This document shows, piece by piece, positions 17,797 to 25,612 of a stretch of DNA of 32,853 bases. Location: assembly GCA_028281485.1 (NCBI GenBank), contig JANQJT010000163.1:1-32853 (forward strand), given 5' to 3'. Source of the stretch: Phycisphaeraceae bacterium (lineage in GTDB: Bacteria; Planctomycetota; Phycisphaerae; Phycisphaerales; Zrk34). The position numbers and the translations under genes are program-made. Each line of letters begins with the position of its first letter. Positions within the stretch are counted from its first letter, which is position 1. Under the pieces are notes generated by a model, which saw only the letters and a list, made by a program, of their open reading frames with translations, made no database searches and was not told the DNA's origin.

Positions 17797-18853
17797 GCCG
17801 ATCCAATAGTTCCGTCATCGACCACTCGACCACCGCGGTCGACGTGTCCGCTGCGCCGTAGTAGACCAGCAGCTTGTCGTCATTCGCGACAGCGCCGGTG
17901 GGGAAGACCACGTTGGGCACAAAGCCGACGCGTTCGTACTCGGTCTCGGGCGCCATGATCGGGCCGTCGCTGTGGGCGATGACGCGGCCGGGATCGTCGC
18001 GATCCAACAGCAGCGCCGCACCGAAGTAGCGACCGACGTACGCTTCGTCAGCCGAGGCGGTCTTGTCGTTGCCGTGATAGATCACCAGCCAGCCGCGGTC
18101 GGTCTCGATCGGTGGACACCCGCCGCCGATGCGCCCCGCCGACCAGTCGCCCACGCGCACGTCGATGGGTGTGTGGGTGCCCCAGTCGGTCAGGTTGTCG
18201 CTGGTGGCCAGCCACATCTCGGGCGGGCTGAAGTGTGTGCGGGGATTTGGGCGATGCAGCGCGACGTATCGGCCGCCGATCTTGCGCGGGAAGAGCGTGA
18301 CGTCCTTGTTCTCGCTGGGGAAGACGATGCCGTGGCGCTCGAATCGCGTGAAGTCTTCTGTTGAAGCCAGCGCGGTGCACGCGCCGTGGGGTGAGACGGC
18401 GACGTAGGTGATCCAGTACCGGTCGTCGATTCGGGTGATACGCGGGTCTTCTACGCCGAACAGCTCGTAACGCAGGACGGGGTCGATGCGGGGCGCCGCG
18501 GCGAGGGCCTGGGGATCGATCTTTAAGCCGTCGGGGCTGGTGACGATGCGCAGGTGACTGGTGAAGGTCAGTCGCGTGCGTCCGTCGCGCATCTCGACGA
18601 CGCGCGGATCAACGGGGCGGAGCTGATCGTTGGCGGGCCAGTCGATCGCGATGCTCCCGCCTTCCCACCGCGGCAGGGCGGTGAAGCCGTCGCGCTGCTC
18701 GGCCACGGCCTCGGCCACGCGCACCAGGATGACGACGCCGTTGGGTGTGTCGATCACGCCGGGATTGAACGCGCTGACGACACGGAGCCGATCGTCGGTG
18801 GGTTGCAGGTCTTCGGGGCGAATGAGCGGCTTGTTTTGCAGGCGTCGGATCAT
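17786..18853 (-). CDS. GH130-family glycoside phosphorylase
   Basis: A 355-residue five-bladed beta-propeller enzyme of the GH130 type. Family members use inorganic phosphate to cleave beta-mannosides (mannosyl-glucose, or beta-1,4 or beta-1,2 mannooligosaccharides) and release mannose-1-phosphate. The diagnostic ELFGVEDPRIT block is near residues 130-141 and holds the catalytic Asp. SAGRIGGGCPPIETDRGW near 237-254 and VIYHG are also typical. No signal peptide is seen, so it is cytoplasmic. It is the last gene of a four-gene operon, eight bases after an oxidoreductase. The open frame runs well upstream of the ATG ending at 18853, but that part is the shadow of the upstream gene. The exact sugar linkage cannot be told from sequence. 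Its 3' end overlaps phoU. Confidence 0.9.
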   Translation of the reverse strand: MIRRLQNKPLIRPEDLQPTDDRLRVVSAFNPGVIDTPNGVVILVRVAEAVAEQRDGFTALPRWEGGSIAIDWPANDQLRPVDPRVVEMRDGRTRLTFTSHLRIVTSPDGLKIDPQALAAAPRIDPVLRYELFGVEDPRITRIDDRYWITYVAVSPHGACTALASTEDFTRFERHGIVFPSENKDVTLFPRKIGGRYVALHRPNPRTHFSPPEMWLATSDNLTDWGTHTPIDVRVGDWSAGRIGGGCPPIETDRGWLVIYHGNDKTASADEAYVGRYFGAALLLDRDDPGRVIAHSDGPIMAPETEYERVGFVPNVVFPTGAVANDDKLLVYYGAADTSTAVVEWSMTELLDRLRS

Positions 18854-18861
18854 GGTTGGAT

Positions 18862-19986
18862 CTAATCGGAAGCGGCGGCCAGTTCGGTTGCGCGAGCGGC
18901 GGTCTGCACCGAGCGCAGGCCGTTGGCCTCGGTGATGCGTCTTGAGTGGTTGATGTCGGCGATGGCCTGGAGCTGGTCCTGCATGAGGGCGCGGAGGACG
19001 TGGCCGTAGAGCGCGGGCTTGTCCATGCCGGCGTGGGAGGCGATGTGCCAGAAGCCGTCGACGGAGTAGGGCTTGTGTCGGCTGATGCCGACGCGGTCGC
19101 CATCGGTGTAGTGGGCGATGGGGTGGGTGTGTGGATCGGGTAGCAGCGCTGCGATGCGTTCGGCGGCGGCCTGCTCGGTGAAGACCTCGATGGCGATGTG
19201 CGTGGGCACCCACTCGGTCAGCGTGACCGAGCCGTGTTCGAAGAGGATGCGCATCTGCTGACGGTCGAGGCGGGTCGGCTGCGTGAAGCCGTGGTAGAAG
19301 TTGACGAGGACCTCGCGGCCGTAGCGCACGGTGGCGTGGACCTGGTCGACGATGGGGCTGTCGGCGCGGTGGGACTGCTGCGCGGCGACGACTTGTCCCT
19401 TGCCCAGCCACCACTCGAACAGATCGAAGAAGTGCACGCCGTGTTCGATGAAGATGCCGCCGGAGACCGCGGGATTCCAGAACCAGTGATCGGGGCCGAG
19501 CGGTTCGTCCTTGGCGTAGTTCTCGAAGAATCCGTGCAGCGGTTGGCCGAGCAATCCTTCGTCGACGATGGTCTTCACCGCTTCGCACAGCGGGTTGTAG
19601 CGCATGATCAGGTTGGCCGCGAGGGCGCGCTCGCGCACGCCCGCGGTCGCGACGAGCTGCTCGGCGTCGTCTGCGCTGATCGCCAGCGGTTTCTCGCAGA
19701 GCACGTGCTTGCCGGCTTCGAGCGCGCGCATGGCCAGGTCGGCGTGCGTGTTGGGGGGCGTGGCGATGTGGATCAGTTGGATGTCGTCGCGCCCGAGCAT
19801 GGCCTCGACGGAATCGCAGATGTCCATGTCGAATCGAGAGGCGGCTTGCTCGGCGATGTGGCCGTGCTTGTCGGCCAGCGCCACGGGGACGAGGCCTTCG
19901 AGCTGACGGTACTGTTCGATGCAGAACTGACCGAACGCACCGGCGCCGATCAATCCGTAACCGACGGTGGGAAGCTGATCAGGCAT
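18862..19986 (-). CDS. Gfo/Idh/MocA family oxidoreductase
   Basis: A 374-residue NAD(P)-dependent sugar oxidoreductase. The N-terminal Rossmann fold has an intact GAGAFG dinucleotide loop near residues 14-19 and the family motif EKP at 98-100 (VLCEKPLAI). The C-terminal sheet domain has GGIFIEHGVHFFDLF with H185, the usual catalytic His region. It lies 27 bases after the fused gene and is its clear paralogue: both share HIAT-P-THA, SGGIFIEHGVH, FYHGFTQ and LDRQ blocks. Position between the fusion and GH130 suggests a role in processing the same glycan, perhaps oxidation and reduction at a hexose ring carbon. The substrate is unknown. Confidence 0.9.
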   Translation of the reverse strand: MPDQLPTVGYGLIGAGAFGQFCIEQYRQLEGLVPVALADKHGHIAEQAASRFDMDICDSVEAMLGRDDIQLIHIATPPNTHADLAMRALEAGKHVLCEKPLAISADDAEQLVATAGVRERALAANLIMRYNPLCEAVKTIVDEGLLGQPLHGFFENYAKDEPLGPDHWFWNPAVSGGIFIEHGVHFFDLFEWWLGKGQVVAAQQSHRADSPIVDQVHATVRYGREVLVNFYHGFTQPTRLDRQQMRILFEHGSVTLTEWVPTHIAIEVFTEQAAAERIAALLPDPHTHPIAHYTDGDRVGISRHKPYSVDGFWHIASHAGMDKPALYGHVLRALMQDQLQAIADINHSRRITEANGLRSVQTAARATELAAASD

Positions 19987-20013
19987 AAGCGGATTATACG
20001 CGCGGCGGGCGGA

Positions 20014-22212
20014 TCAGACAGACCCGTTTGCCAACTCGGTCGCTTCGACCGCGAGGCGGAGCGCGGCCACGGCGTCGTCGGGTGTGACCCGCAGGTGGTG
20101 ACGCCGATTGGCGATGCGCTGCAACAGATCGTCCATGAGGTCGCCGACCGCCTGGCTGTAGAGGGCCTGTTTGTCTTGTGGGGCGGTGGCTGTGATGTGG
20201 TACAGGCCGTCGGCACGCTCGGTGCGGCCGCGCCGGTTGACGTGTGTGTCGGTAGGCAACGATTGGAGTTTCTCGAACCGGTATTCGGGCAGCGGGGCGA
20301 TGATCTGTTCGACCTGATCGACCTGTTCGCCGCTGAGCACTGCCCGGATCGACAGTTCCCGCGCGATCCAGCCGTCCAACAGCATCTCGCCGCGCTCGAA
20401 GAGGATCGACAGGCGTTGGCGGTCGAGTTCGTGGGTTTGTGTGAAGCCGTGATAGAAGCTGACGGTGGTTTGCGCGCCGAACGCCGCCTCGGCGGTGGCC
20501 TGGTCGGTGATGGGGGTGCCGGGTCTTTGCTGTTGGTGAGCGGAGAGGATTTGGCCCTCGCCGAGCCAGTGACGGACGAGGTCGAAGCTGTGCACGCCGT
20601 GCTCGATGAAGATGCCGCCGGATTGCGTGTGATCCCAGAACCAGTGGTCGGCGGGCAGGCCACCGTCGCCGGCGTGGTTGGTGAAGGTGCCGCGCAGCGG
20701 TGCGCCGAGCAGGCCGGAGGCGATGAGGTTGCGCACGGGCTCGACGAGCGGGCCGAACCGCATCATGAGATTCACCGCCACGACGCGGTCGTGCTCGGCG
20801 GCAAGTGTTAGGAGGTGACGCGCATCGTGCAACGACGTGGCGATCGGCTTGTCAATCAACACGTACTTGCCGGCCTGGATGCATCGACCGGCCAGGCCGG
20901 CGTGCGTGGCGGGTGTGGTGGCGATGTGGACTAAATCGATACGCGGGTCTTTCAGGAGATCACCGAGGTCGGCGTAGGCGGTGAGCTGGTTGGCTTCGGC
21001 GAAGCGATTGGCGCTGTCAGCGGTTCGACTCCACACACCGATCGGCTCGAGCGCATCGCGCGAGCGGTAGCTGTCCAGGCAGAACTGCGCAAACCGGCTG
21101 GCGCCGACGACCGCGAAACCGACTGGCGCAGCGGGCGAAGTGGTGATGTTGGGGCGGTGTTGTTTTTCGTAGAGCTGCAGTTCGAGTGCCGCCAGGAGGT
21201 GTGCGAGGTAGGACTCGGCGCCCTGGTTCTTGTTCAGGCCGTGGGGCTGGATGCCGTCGAAGATGCCGCCGGTGTCGGGATCGATGAGGGACAGGCCCAG
21301 GTCGTTTTGACCGTGGAACCAGCCGTAGCAACGCTGAGCGTCTTCGATCCACTTGGCGTCGCCGGTGGCCTCGGCGGCGGCGAGCGCAGCCTGGACGAGA
21401 CACTGCGCCTCGATGGCCTGTTGATCGTACTGGGCGCGGTGACCGGCTCGGGTGAACCAGCCGTCGTTTCCGATGACGGTGAGGTGGCCGGTGTCGGCGG
21501 TCTGCACGTGTAGACACCACCACAGCGCCGCGAGCGCCGTCTCGACCCAGTCGTCGCGCCCCAGTGCCCGGCCCGTCACCAGCAGCGCGTGCGGGATCTT
21601 TGCGTTGCCCCAGGTCAGCTCGTCGACAGGCCAGGGCCAGTCTTCCGACGCGTTGGCCTGCCACATCGCCCAGAGCTTGTTGCCGAGCGATTGGCGGAAT
21701 TGAATCGAGCGTGCGTCGTCTTCATTGGCCAGTCGCTCGTCCAGCGCCAGCAGCGTGTAGGCGATCGGGTGGACGTATTCGTACGACTCGGTCACGCCGA
21801 GCGCGCGATCGAAGATCACCTCGGCCAGTTCCTTGACGCGCTGCGACGGCGCGAAGCGGATCGTCACGCCCAACGCCCACAGCGCGCGGGCGTGGCTGTC
21901 GGGTGAGCCGACGTCTTCCAGCCAGCGGCGGTCGTAGCTCATGAAGTTGCGGAACGCGCCGTCGGGATTGAGCGCGTTGACGACGAAGGCGAGGTAGCGG
22001 TCGAGCAGCTCGGCGCAGGCGCGGTCGGTGTGCAGGTGTTCGTAGAGGACGGCGGCGAGCAGGGCGCGGGCGTTGTCGTCGATGCAGTAGCCGTGCTCGG
22101 CGTCGGGGACGTGGTACTTGGCGTGCTGGAACAGGCCGGTGTCATCGGTCATGCGCTGCAGGTGACGCAGGTCGATGTGGGGGCGGAAGATGTGGGCGGT
22201 GTCGCCGCTCAT
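20014..22212 (-). CDS. fusion of toroid glycosidase-like domain and Gfo/Idh/MocA oxidoreductase
   Basis: A 732-residue two-domain protein. Residues 1-350 form a helical domain with GYCIDDNARALLAA near 42-55, SPDSHARALWALG, WPWPVDELTWGN and HRAQYDQQAIEAQ. This pattern fits an (alpha/alpha) toroid of the kind found beside or fused to glycosyltransferases near GH130 genes; I cannot name a GH family. From about residue 358 a Gfo/Idh/MocA domain begins. Its dinucleotide loop reads GASRFA rather than GxGxxG, and EKP has become DKP (near 454), while SGGIFIEHGVHSFDL is kept. The fusion is a continuous frame with no stop. It starts three bases after the upstream gene stops, so it is translated in an operon. 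The joined domains suggest one enzyme that both trims and oxidises a sugar. Confidence 0.85.
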   Translation of the reverse strand: MSGDTAHIFRPHIDLRHLQRMTDDTGLFQHAKYHVPDAEHGYCIDDNARALLAAVLYEHLHTDRACAELLDRYLAFVVNALNPDGAFRNFMSYDRRWLEDVGSPDSHARALWALGVTIRFAPSQRVKELAEVIFDRALGVTESYEYVHPIAYTLLALDERLANEDDARSIQFRQSLGNKLWAMWQANASEDWPWPVDELTWGNAKIPHALLVTGRALGRDDWVETALAALWWCLHVQTADTGHLTVIGNDGWFTRAGHRAQYDQQAIEAQCLVQAALAAAEATGDAKWIEDAQRCYGWFHGQNDLGLSLIDPDTGGIFDGIQPHGLNKNQGAESYLAHLLAALELQLYEKQHRPNITTSPAAPVGFAVVGASRFAQFCLDSYRSRDALEPIGVWSRTADSANRFAEANQLTAYADLGDLLKDPRIDLVHIATTPATHAGLAGRCIQAGKYVLIDKPIATSLHDARHLLTLAAEHDRVVAVNLMMRFGPLVEPVRNLIASGLLGAPLRGTFTNHAGDGGLPADHWFWDHTQSGGIFIEHGVHSFDLVRHWLGEGQILSAHQQQRPGTPITDQATAEAAFGAQTTVSFYHGFTQTHELDRQRLSILFERGEMLLDGWIARELSIRAVLSGEQVDQVEQIIAPLPEYRFEKLQSLPTDTHVNRRGRTERADGLYHITATAPQDKQALYSQAVGDLMDDLLQRIANRRHHLRVTPDDAVAALRLAVEATELANGSV

Positions 22213-22215
22213 GGG

Positions 22216-23613
22216 TTAGTCCAGCGTGACCCGCTCCAGGTAAGCGGGCACGTGTGTGTCGTAGCCGTGTTGTTGGGTGATCTCGTCGGCGAGGTTGTCG
22301 GCGGCCTGCTTGTCGCCGTGGGTGAGGAAGACGCGGCGGGGTTGATTGACCGTGCCGATCCATCGGAGCAGGTCTTCGCGGTCGCCGTGAGCGCTGAAGC
22401 CGTCGATGGATTCGATCTTCGCCAGCACGTCGCGCGGCACGCCGAAGATGCGCACCTTCAGCTCCCCGTCGCGGATGCGTCGGCCGAGCGTGCCGACCGA
22501 CTGGTACCCGACAAAGAGGATGGTGGATTCCTTGCGCCCGATGTTGGCGACGAGGTGGTGCTTGATGCGGCCGCCGGTGCACATGCCGCTGCCGGCCATG
22601 ATGATCGCCGAGCCGCGGATGGTGTTGATGGATTTCGAGCCGTCGACGGTGCGGACCAGGTGCACGTTGTGCCACGCGTTGGAGAAGCGGCCCCTGGAGA
22701 GCTGGCCGCGCATCTCGGCGTCCATGTAGTCGGGGTGACGCAGGAAGATCTCGGTGGCGTTGGCGGCCATGGGGGAGTCGAGGAACGTCGGCAGCAGGGG
22801 GATACGCCCGGCGAGCTTGAGCTCGGTGAGATGGAGGATGAGTTCCTGGGCGCGCTCGATGGCGAAGGTGGGGATGACGATGTTGCCGCCGCGTTTGACG
22901 GTGTCGTTGATGACGTCGGCCAGCTTGTCTTGCACGTTGCCGGCGTCCTTGTGGTCGCGGTCGCCGTAGGTGGATTCCATGACGACGTAGTCGGCTGCGT
23001 CGACGGGCTGGGGATCGGGCACGATGGGCATGTCGTCCTGTCCGACGTCACCGGAGAAGACGATGCGTTTGGTCGAGCCGTTGTGTTTGGCTTCGATCTC
23101 GAGCGTGGCGGCGCCGAGGATGTGGCCGGCCCGGCGGTAGGTGACGGACAGGTCGCCTGAGAGCGAGACGGGGGTGTCGAAGCCGGTGGGGTTGAAGCGC
23201 TTCTCGACGCGCTGCGCGTCTTCGATGGTGTAGAGCGGTTCGTAGGGGTAGCGGCTCTTGCGGCCTTCTTTGCGGTGGCGTTTCTGCTTGTACTTGATGT
23301 CTTCTTCCTGGATGCGCGCCGAGTCGTTCATGACGAGCTGGGCGAGTTCCACGCTGGGCTCGGTGGTGACGATACGGCCGTTGAAGCCGTCGCGCACGAG
23401 CTTGGGGATCAGGCCGCAGTGGTCGAGGTGGGCGTGGGTGAGCAGCAGGACGTCGACGGACTTGGGGCTGACGGGGCACGGCTCCCAGTTACGCTCCTGA
23501 TAGCGGCGTTCCTGGAACATGCCGTGGTCGATCATGATGCGCTTGCCCGCGACTTCGAGCAGGTAGCTGGACCCGGTGACTTGCTGGTTGGCGCCGAGGA
23601 ATTGGAGTTGCAT
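22216..23613 (-). CDS. beta-CASP metallo-beta-lactamase ribonuclease-like protein
   Basis: A 465-residue cytoplasmic zinc hydrolase of the MBL/beta-CASP group, with the RNA-specificity C-terminal segment. Motif II is T59-HAHLDH (H60, H62, D64, H65). The later MBL ligands appear as AGHILGA and FSGDVG. The beta-CASP part contains PTFAIERAQEL and FLDSPMAANAT, followed by GSGMCTGGRI, and near the end FSAHGDREDLL. This matches CPSF-73/YSH1-like RNA nucleases found widely in bacteria. It is the first gene of the operon with the fused oxidoreductase. Its link to sugar metabolism is not obvious; it may be a housekeeping nuclease that shares the promoter. No Shine-Dalgarno is seen at the ATG ending at 23613. 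Confidence 0.9.
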   Translation of the reverse strand: MQLQFLGANQQVTGSSYLLEVAGKRIMIDHGMFQERRYQERNWEPCPVSPKSVDVLLLTHAHLDHCGLIPKLVRDGFNGRIVTTEPSVELAQLVMNDSARIQEEDIKYKQKRHRKEGRKSRYPYEPLYTIEDAQRVEKRFNPTGFDTPVSLSGDLSVTYRRAGHILGAATLEIEAKHNGSTKRIVFSGDVGQDDMPIVPDPQPVDAADYVVMESTYGDRDHKDAGNVQDKLADVINDTVKRGGNIVIPTFAIERAQELILHLTELKLAGRIPLLPTFLDSPMAANATEIFLRHPDYMDAEMRGQLSRGRFSNAWHNVHLVRTVDGSKSINTIRGSAIIMAGSGMCTGGRIKHHLVANIGRKESTILFVGYQSVGTLGRRIRDGELKVRIFGVPRDVLAKIESIDGFSAHGDREDLLRWIGTVNQPRRVFLTHGDKQAADNLADEITQQHGYDTHVPAYLERVTLD

Positions 23614-23650
23614 GGAAGGATTTTACGCGAAAAATCGATGGGATGCCGGT

Positions 23651-23656
23651 TATACT
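23651..23656 (+). promoter_or_regulatory. possible -10 element for the lipoprotein/zinc-ribbon pair
   Basis: TATACT lies 27 bases upstream of the lipoprotein ATG at 23683. No good -35 is found at 16-18 bases, so this is a weak prediction. The tract is AT-richer than its surroundings. Confidence 0.3.
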
Positions 23657-23682
23657 GGGCCAGATTAACGGGGTGTTTCGAT

Positions 23683-24171
23683 ATGAAATTCACGCAACAG
23701 TTCTGTCGATTCGCCAGCCAGCCGACCGTTACACTGTGTCTGTTTGTTGTGTTCTTGATGATGGGCTGCCGATCGGCGCAGATCGATGACATTAATACCG
23801 GTGTGATCCATCCGAAGGTGTTCAGCATGATCGAGTGCTGGTGGTCGGACACCCAGCAGCCGGTCGTGACGGAGATTAGCCTTGACGCGGTGGCAGGCAA
23901 TGACAACCAGTTTGACCACGATGCGGTGCGGATGCAGGGCGATTGGGTTCACTACACCGATCCGAAAACGCAGAACGGCCCGCGCGAGGGCTTCATGCGA
24001 TACCGCGTAGTTGAGTCGGATGGGGACCTCCAAACCGTCCTGTTTCAATCCAATGGTGGGGGCACGTTGACGACGGAATCAGTCATCACCTACCGAATCA
24101 CAAAGAGATACGTTGGTAGTCAAGACAGTCTGAAAGAGATCACGGTCTTGAGGGTTGAGGCGATGCGATGA
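23683..24171 (+). CDS. predicted lipoprotein, function unknown
   Basis: A 162-residue protein with an N-terminal signal (QPTVTLCLFVVFLMMGC); MMGC gives a lipobox with the Cys at residue 29. The mature part looks like a small mixed or beta domain (QGDWVHYTDPKTQNG, LQTVLFQSNGGG). No family is recognised. The reading frame is open upstream, but only the ATG at 23683 gives a lipoprotein signal. It overlaps the next gene by four bases (ATGA), so the two are probably co-translated. Base composition is visibly less GC-rich than the flanking operons, which run in the opposite direction. Confidence 0.72.
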   Translation: MKFTQQFCRFASQPTVTLCLFVVFLMMGCRSAQIDDINTGVIHPKVFSMIECWWSDTQQPVVTEISLDAVAGNDNQFDHDAVRMQGDWVHYTDPKTQNGPREGFMRYRVVESDGDLQTVLFQSNGGGTLTTESVITYRITKRYVGSQDSLKEITVLRVEAMR

Positions 24172-24581
24172 AACATACGATTGGCTTTGGTGGATATGAT
24201 CCTCGCAACATGCCAGACTATCTATTCCCGGAGGCGTACGATCTCGATTACGCCAATGCGGTTCGGGCAGATGTTGAGAAACAGAACTGTAGCGTCTGTC
24301 CGCGTCACTGGTATATCGATGCGACGATTGATTGTGTGGATTGTGGAGAGAGTTTCAGGTTTACTAAAGAAGAACAGAAGCATTGGTACGAAGAGCTTCG
24401 GTTCTGGATTGATTCATTCCCCAAACGATGCAAAAGATGCAACCAAGCGCACAAGCTGGTGCATCAGGAGGTCGACTACATCTGTTTACATCGCGACGAT
24501 GAATCGAAATCGGAGAAGATTGAGGCCATGCTGAAGCGAGTCAGAGAGGTGTACGGGTTTCCTATCCGATCGCATTTTTGA
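24168..24581 (+). CDS. zinc-ribbon protein (zf-trcl-like)
   Basis: A 137-residue soluble protein with three CxxC pairs: C41/C44, C56/C59 and C88/C91. The stretch from DCVDCGESFRFTKEEQ to FPKRCKRC matches the probable zinc-ribbon domain zf-trcl, whose function is unknown; C56, C59, C88 and C91 would be the ligands. The rest is charged and helical (EKIEAMLKRVREVYG). It is translated with the upstream lipoprotein through an ATGA overlap. Its stop lies six bases from the stop of convergent sufT. Lower GC and less biased codon use than its neighbours hint at separate ancestry. Confidence 0.8.
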   Translation: MKHTIGFGGYDPRNMPDYLFPEAYDLDYANAVRADVEKQNCSVCPRHWYIDATIDCVDCGESFRFTKEEQKHWYEELRFWIDSFPKRCKRCNQAHKLVHQEVDYICLHRDDESKSEKIEAMLKRVREVYGFPIRSHF

Positions 24582-24587
24582 GAGGCG

Positions 24588-25046
24588 TTAGAGCAACCCC
24601 AGCTGTAGCTTGGCGGCGTCGGACATCATGTCGCGGTGCCAGAGGGGTTCCCACGTGATGTTGACGATCGCCTCACTGACGCCATCCATCGACTCGACGG
24701 CGCCCTTCACGCTGAGCGGCAGCGATTGGGCCTCGGGGCAGTTGGGCGTGGTGAGCGTCATCTCGACCTTGACGATGCCGGAGTTCTCGTTGGCGTCGAT
24801 GTCGTAGATCAGGCCGAGCTCGTAGATGTTGATAGGGATCTCGGGGTCGTAGACGTGTTGGATGGCCCACTTGGCTTTTTCTTTGAGCGACGCGTCGTCG
24901 GGCAGCGGGTCGAGCTTGTGGCGCGGCGCGGGTATCGGGGCGGGCTGGGGCAGACTGGTCACGTGACCGGGCGTGGGCACGGCGGGCGGCGGCGTGACGG
25001 GGGGGCTATCGGGAGTAGGCTGATTGTTTTGCGGCGTGTCGTTCAT
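24588..25046 (-). CDS. sufT: SufT-like iron-sulfur assembly factor (MIP18/DUF59 family)
   Basis: A 152-residue protein whose residues 52-152 form a MIP18/DUF59 domain. Visible motifs are VYDPEIPINIYELGLIYDI near 65-83 and TLTTPNCPEAQSLP with C103, the conserved Cys of the family. SufT helps mature iron-sulfur proteins. The first 50 residues are a Pro-rich, low-complexity extension not needed for the fold. It is the last gene of the suf operon and overlaps sufE by four bases (ATGA). The end of the gene meets the convergent zinc-ribbon gene with six bases between, so no terminator fits there. Confidence 0.88.
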   Translation of the reverse strand: MNDTPQNNQPTPDSPPVTPPPAVPTPGHVTSLPQPAPIPAPRHKLDPLPDDASLKEKAKWAIQHVYDPEIPINIYELGLIYDIDANENSGIVKVEMTLTTPNCPEAQSLPLSVKGAVESMDGVSEAIVNITWEPLWHRDMMSDAAKLQLGLL

Positions 25047-25474
25047 GCGTGTTGCTCGGCGAGTGTGCGGATGCGCTGGACCATGGCGTGCAGGCCGTTG
25101 CGTCGGGTGGGCGAGAGGTGTTGTTCGAGGTCGAGCTGGTTGAAGACGGCCTGGTAATCGATGGCGAGCATGTCGGCGGGGGATTTGTCGTTGTAGAGGG
25201 TCATGAGGATGGCGATGAGGCCGTTGACGATGTGGGCGTCGGAGACGGCCTGGAAGTGGATGGTCGGTGTGTTGTTGTCGGTGCGCATCTTGGCGTGGAG
25301 CCAGACCTGCGACTGACAGCCGTGGACCTTGTTGTCCTCGGTGCGCGCGTCTTCGGGGAACTCGGGTAGTTTCTTGCCGAGGTCGAGCAGGTAGCTGAAG
25401 CGCTGCTCCCAGTCTTCGAGGAAGTCGAAGCCGGCGGTGATGTCGTCGATGGTGAGGCCTTGCAGGGCGGGCAT
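25043..25474 (-). CDS. sufE: SufE cysteine-desulfurase sulfur acceptor
   Basis: A 143-residue SufE protein that accepts persulfide sulfur from SufS and passes it to SufBCD. The acceptor Cys is C53 in KVHGCQSQVW, which is the family signature. The N-terminus (FDFLEDWEQRFSYLLDLGKKLPEFP) and the SPTRRNGLHAMV segment near the end are typical. It follows sufS on the same strand after a 138-base gap that contains nested inverted repeats, the longest gap inside the operon. It overlaps sufT by four bases. Confidence 0.94.
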   Translation of the reverse strand: MPALQGLTIDDITAGFDFLEDWEQRFSYLLDLGKKLPEFPEDARTEDNKVHGCQSQVWLHAKMRTDNNTPTIHFQAVSDAHIVNGLIAILMTLYNDKSPADMLAIDYQAVFNQLDLEQHLSPTRRNGLHAMVQRIRTLAEQHA

Positions 25475-25495
25475 GGTTCGGCTCGTTGGGGGGGA

Positions 25496-25610
25496 AACCG
25501 CAGAGAACGTCGTTGCGCAGAGCTTTGGGTCGGTGCTTGTGATCTGAACGTGGTTCAGATTTCTACAGACGCAGGGTCATGTTGTGCTCTGTCGCCCGCG
25601 TTCTCTGCGG
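25496..25610. repeat. nested inverted repeats between sufS and sufE
   Basis: Outer arms CCGCAGAGAACG (25498-25509) and CGTTCTCTGCGG (25599-25610) are perfect 12-base complements. Inside, CAGAGC (25518-25523) pairs with GCTCTG (25586-25591). At the centre ATCTGAAC (25542-25549) pairs with GTTCAGAT (25553-25560) around a three-base loop. The three stems nest in order, so the whole 115 bases can fold as one long hairpin. The CGCAGAGAACG wording resembles short palindromic intergenic repeats seen in several bacterial phyla. It could be a mobile repeat remnant, or an RNA element controlling sufE and sufT. Confidence 0.6.
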
Positions 25611-25612
25611 GT

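Noticed and set aside
18854-19588. Upstream extension of the GH130 frame
   Set aside because: This stretch is Arg- and Pro-rich sequence in the wrong frame of the oxidoreductase gene; GH130 begins at the ATG ending at 18853.
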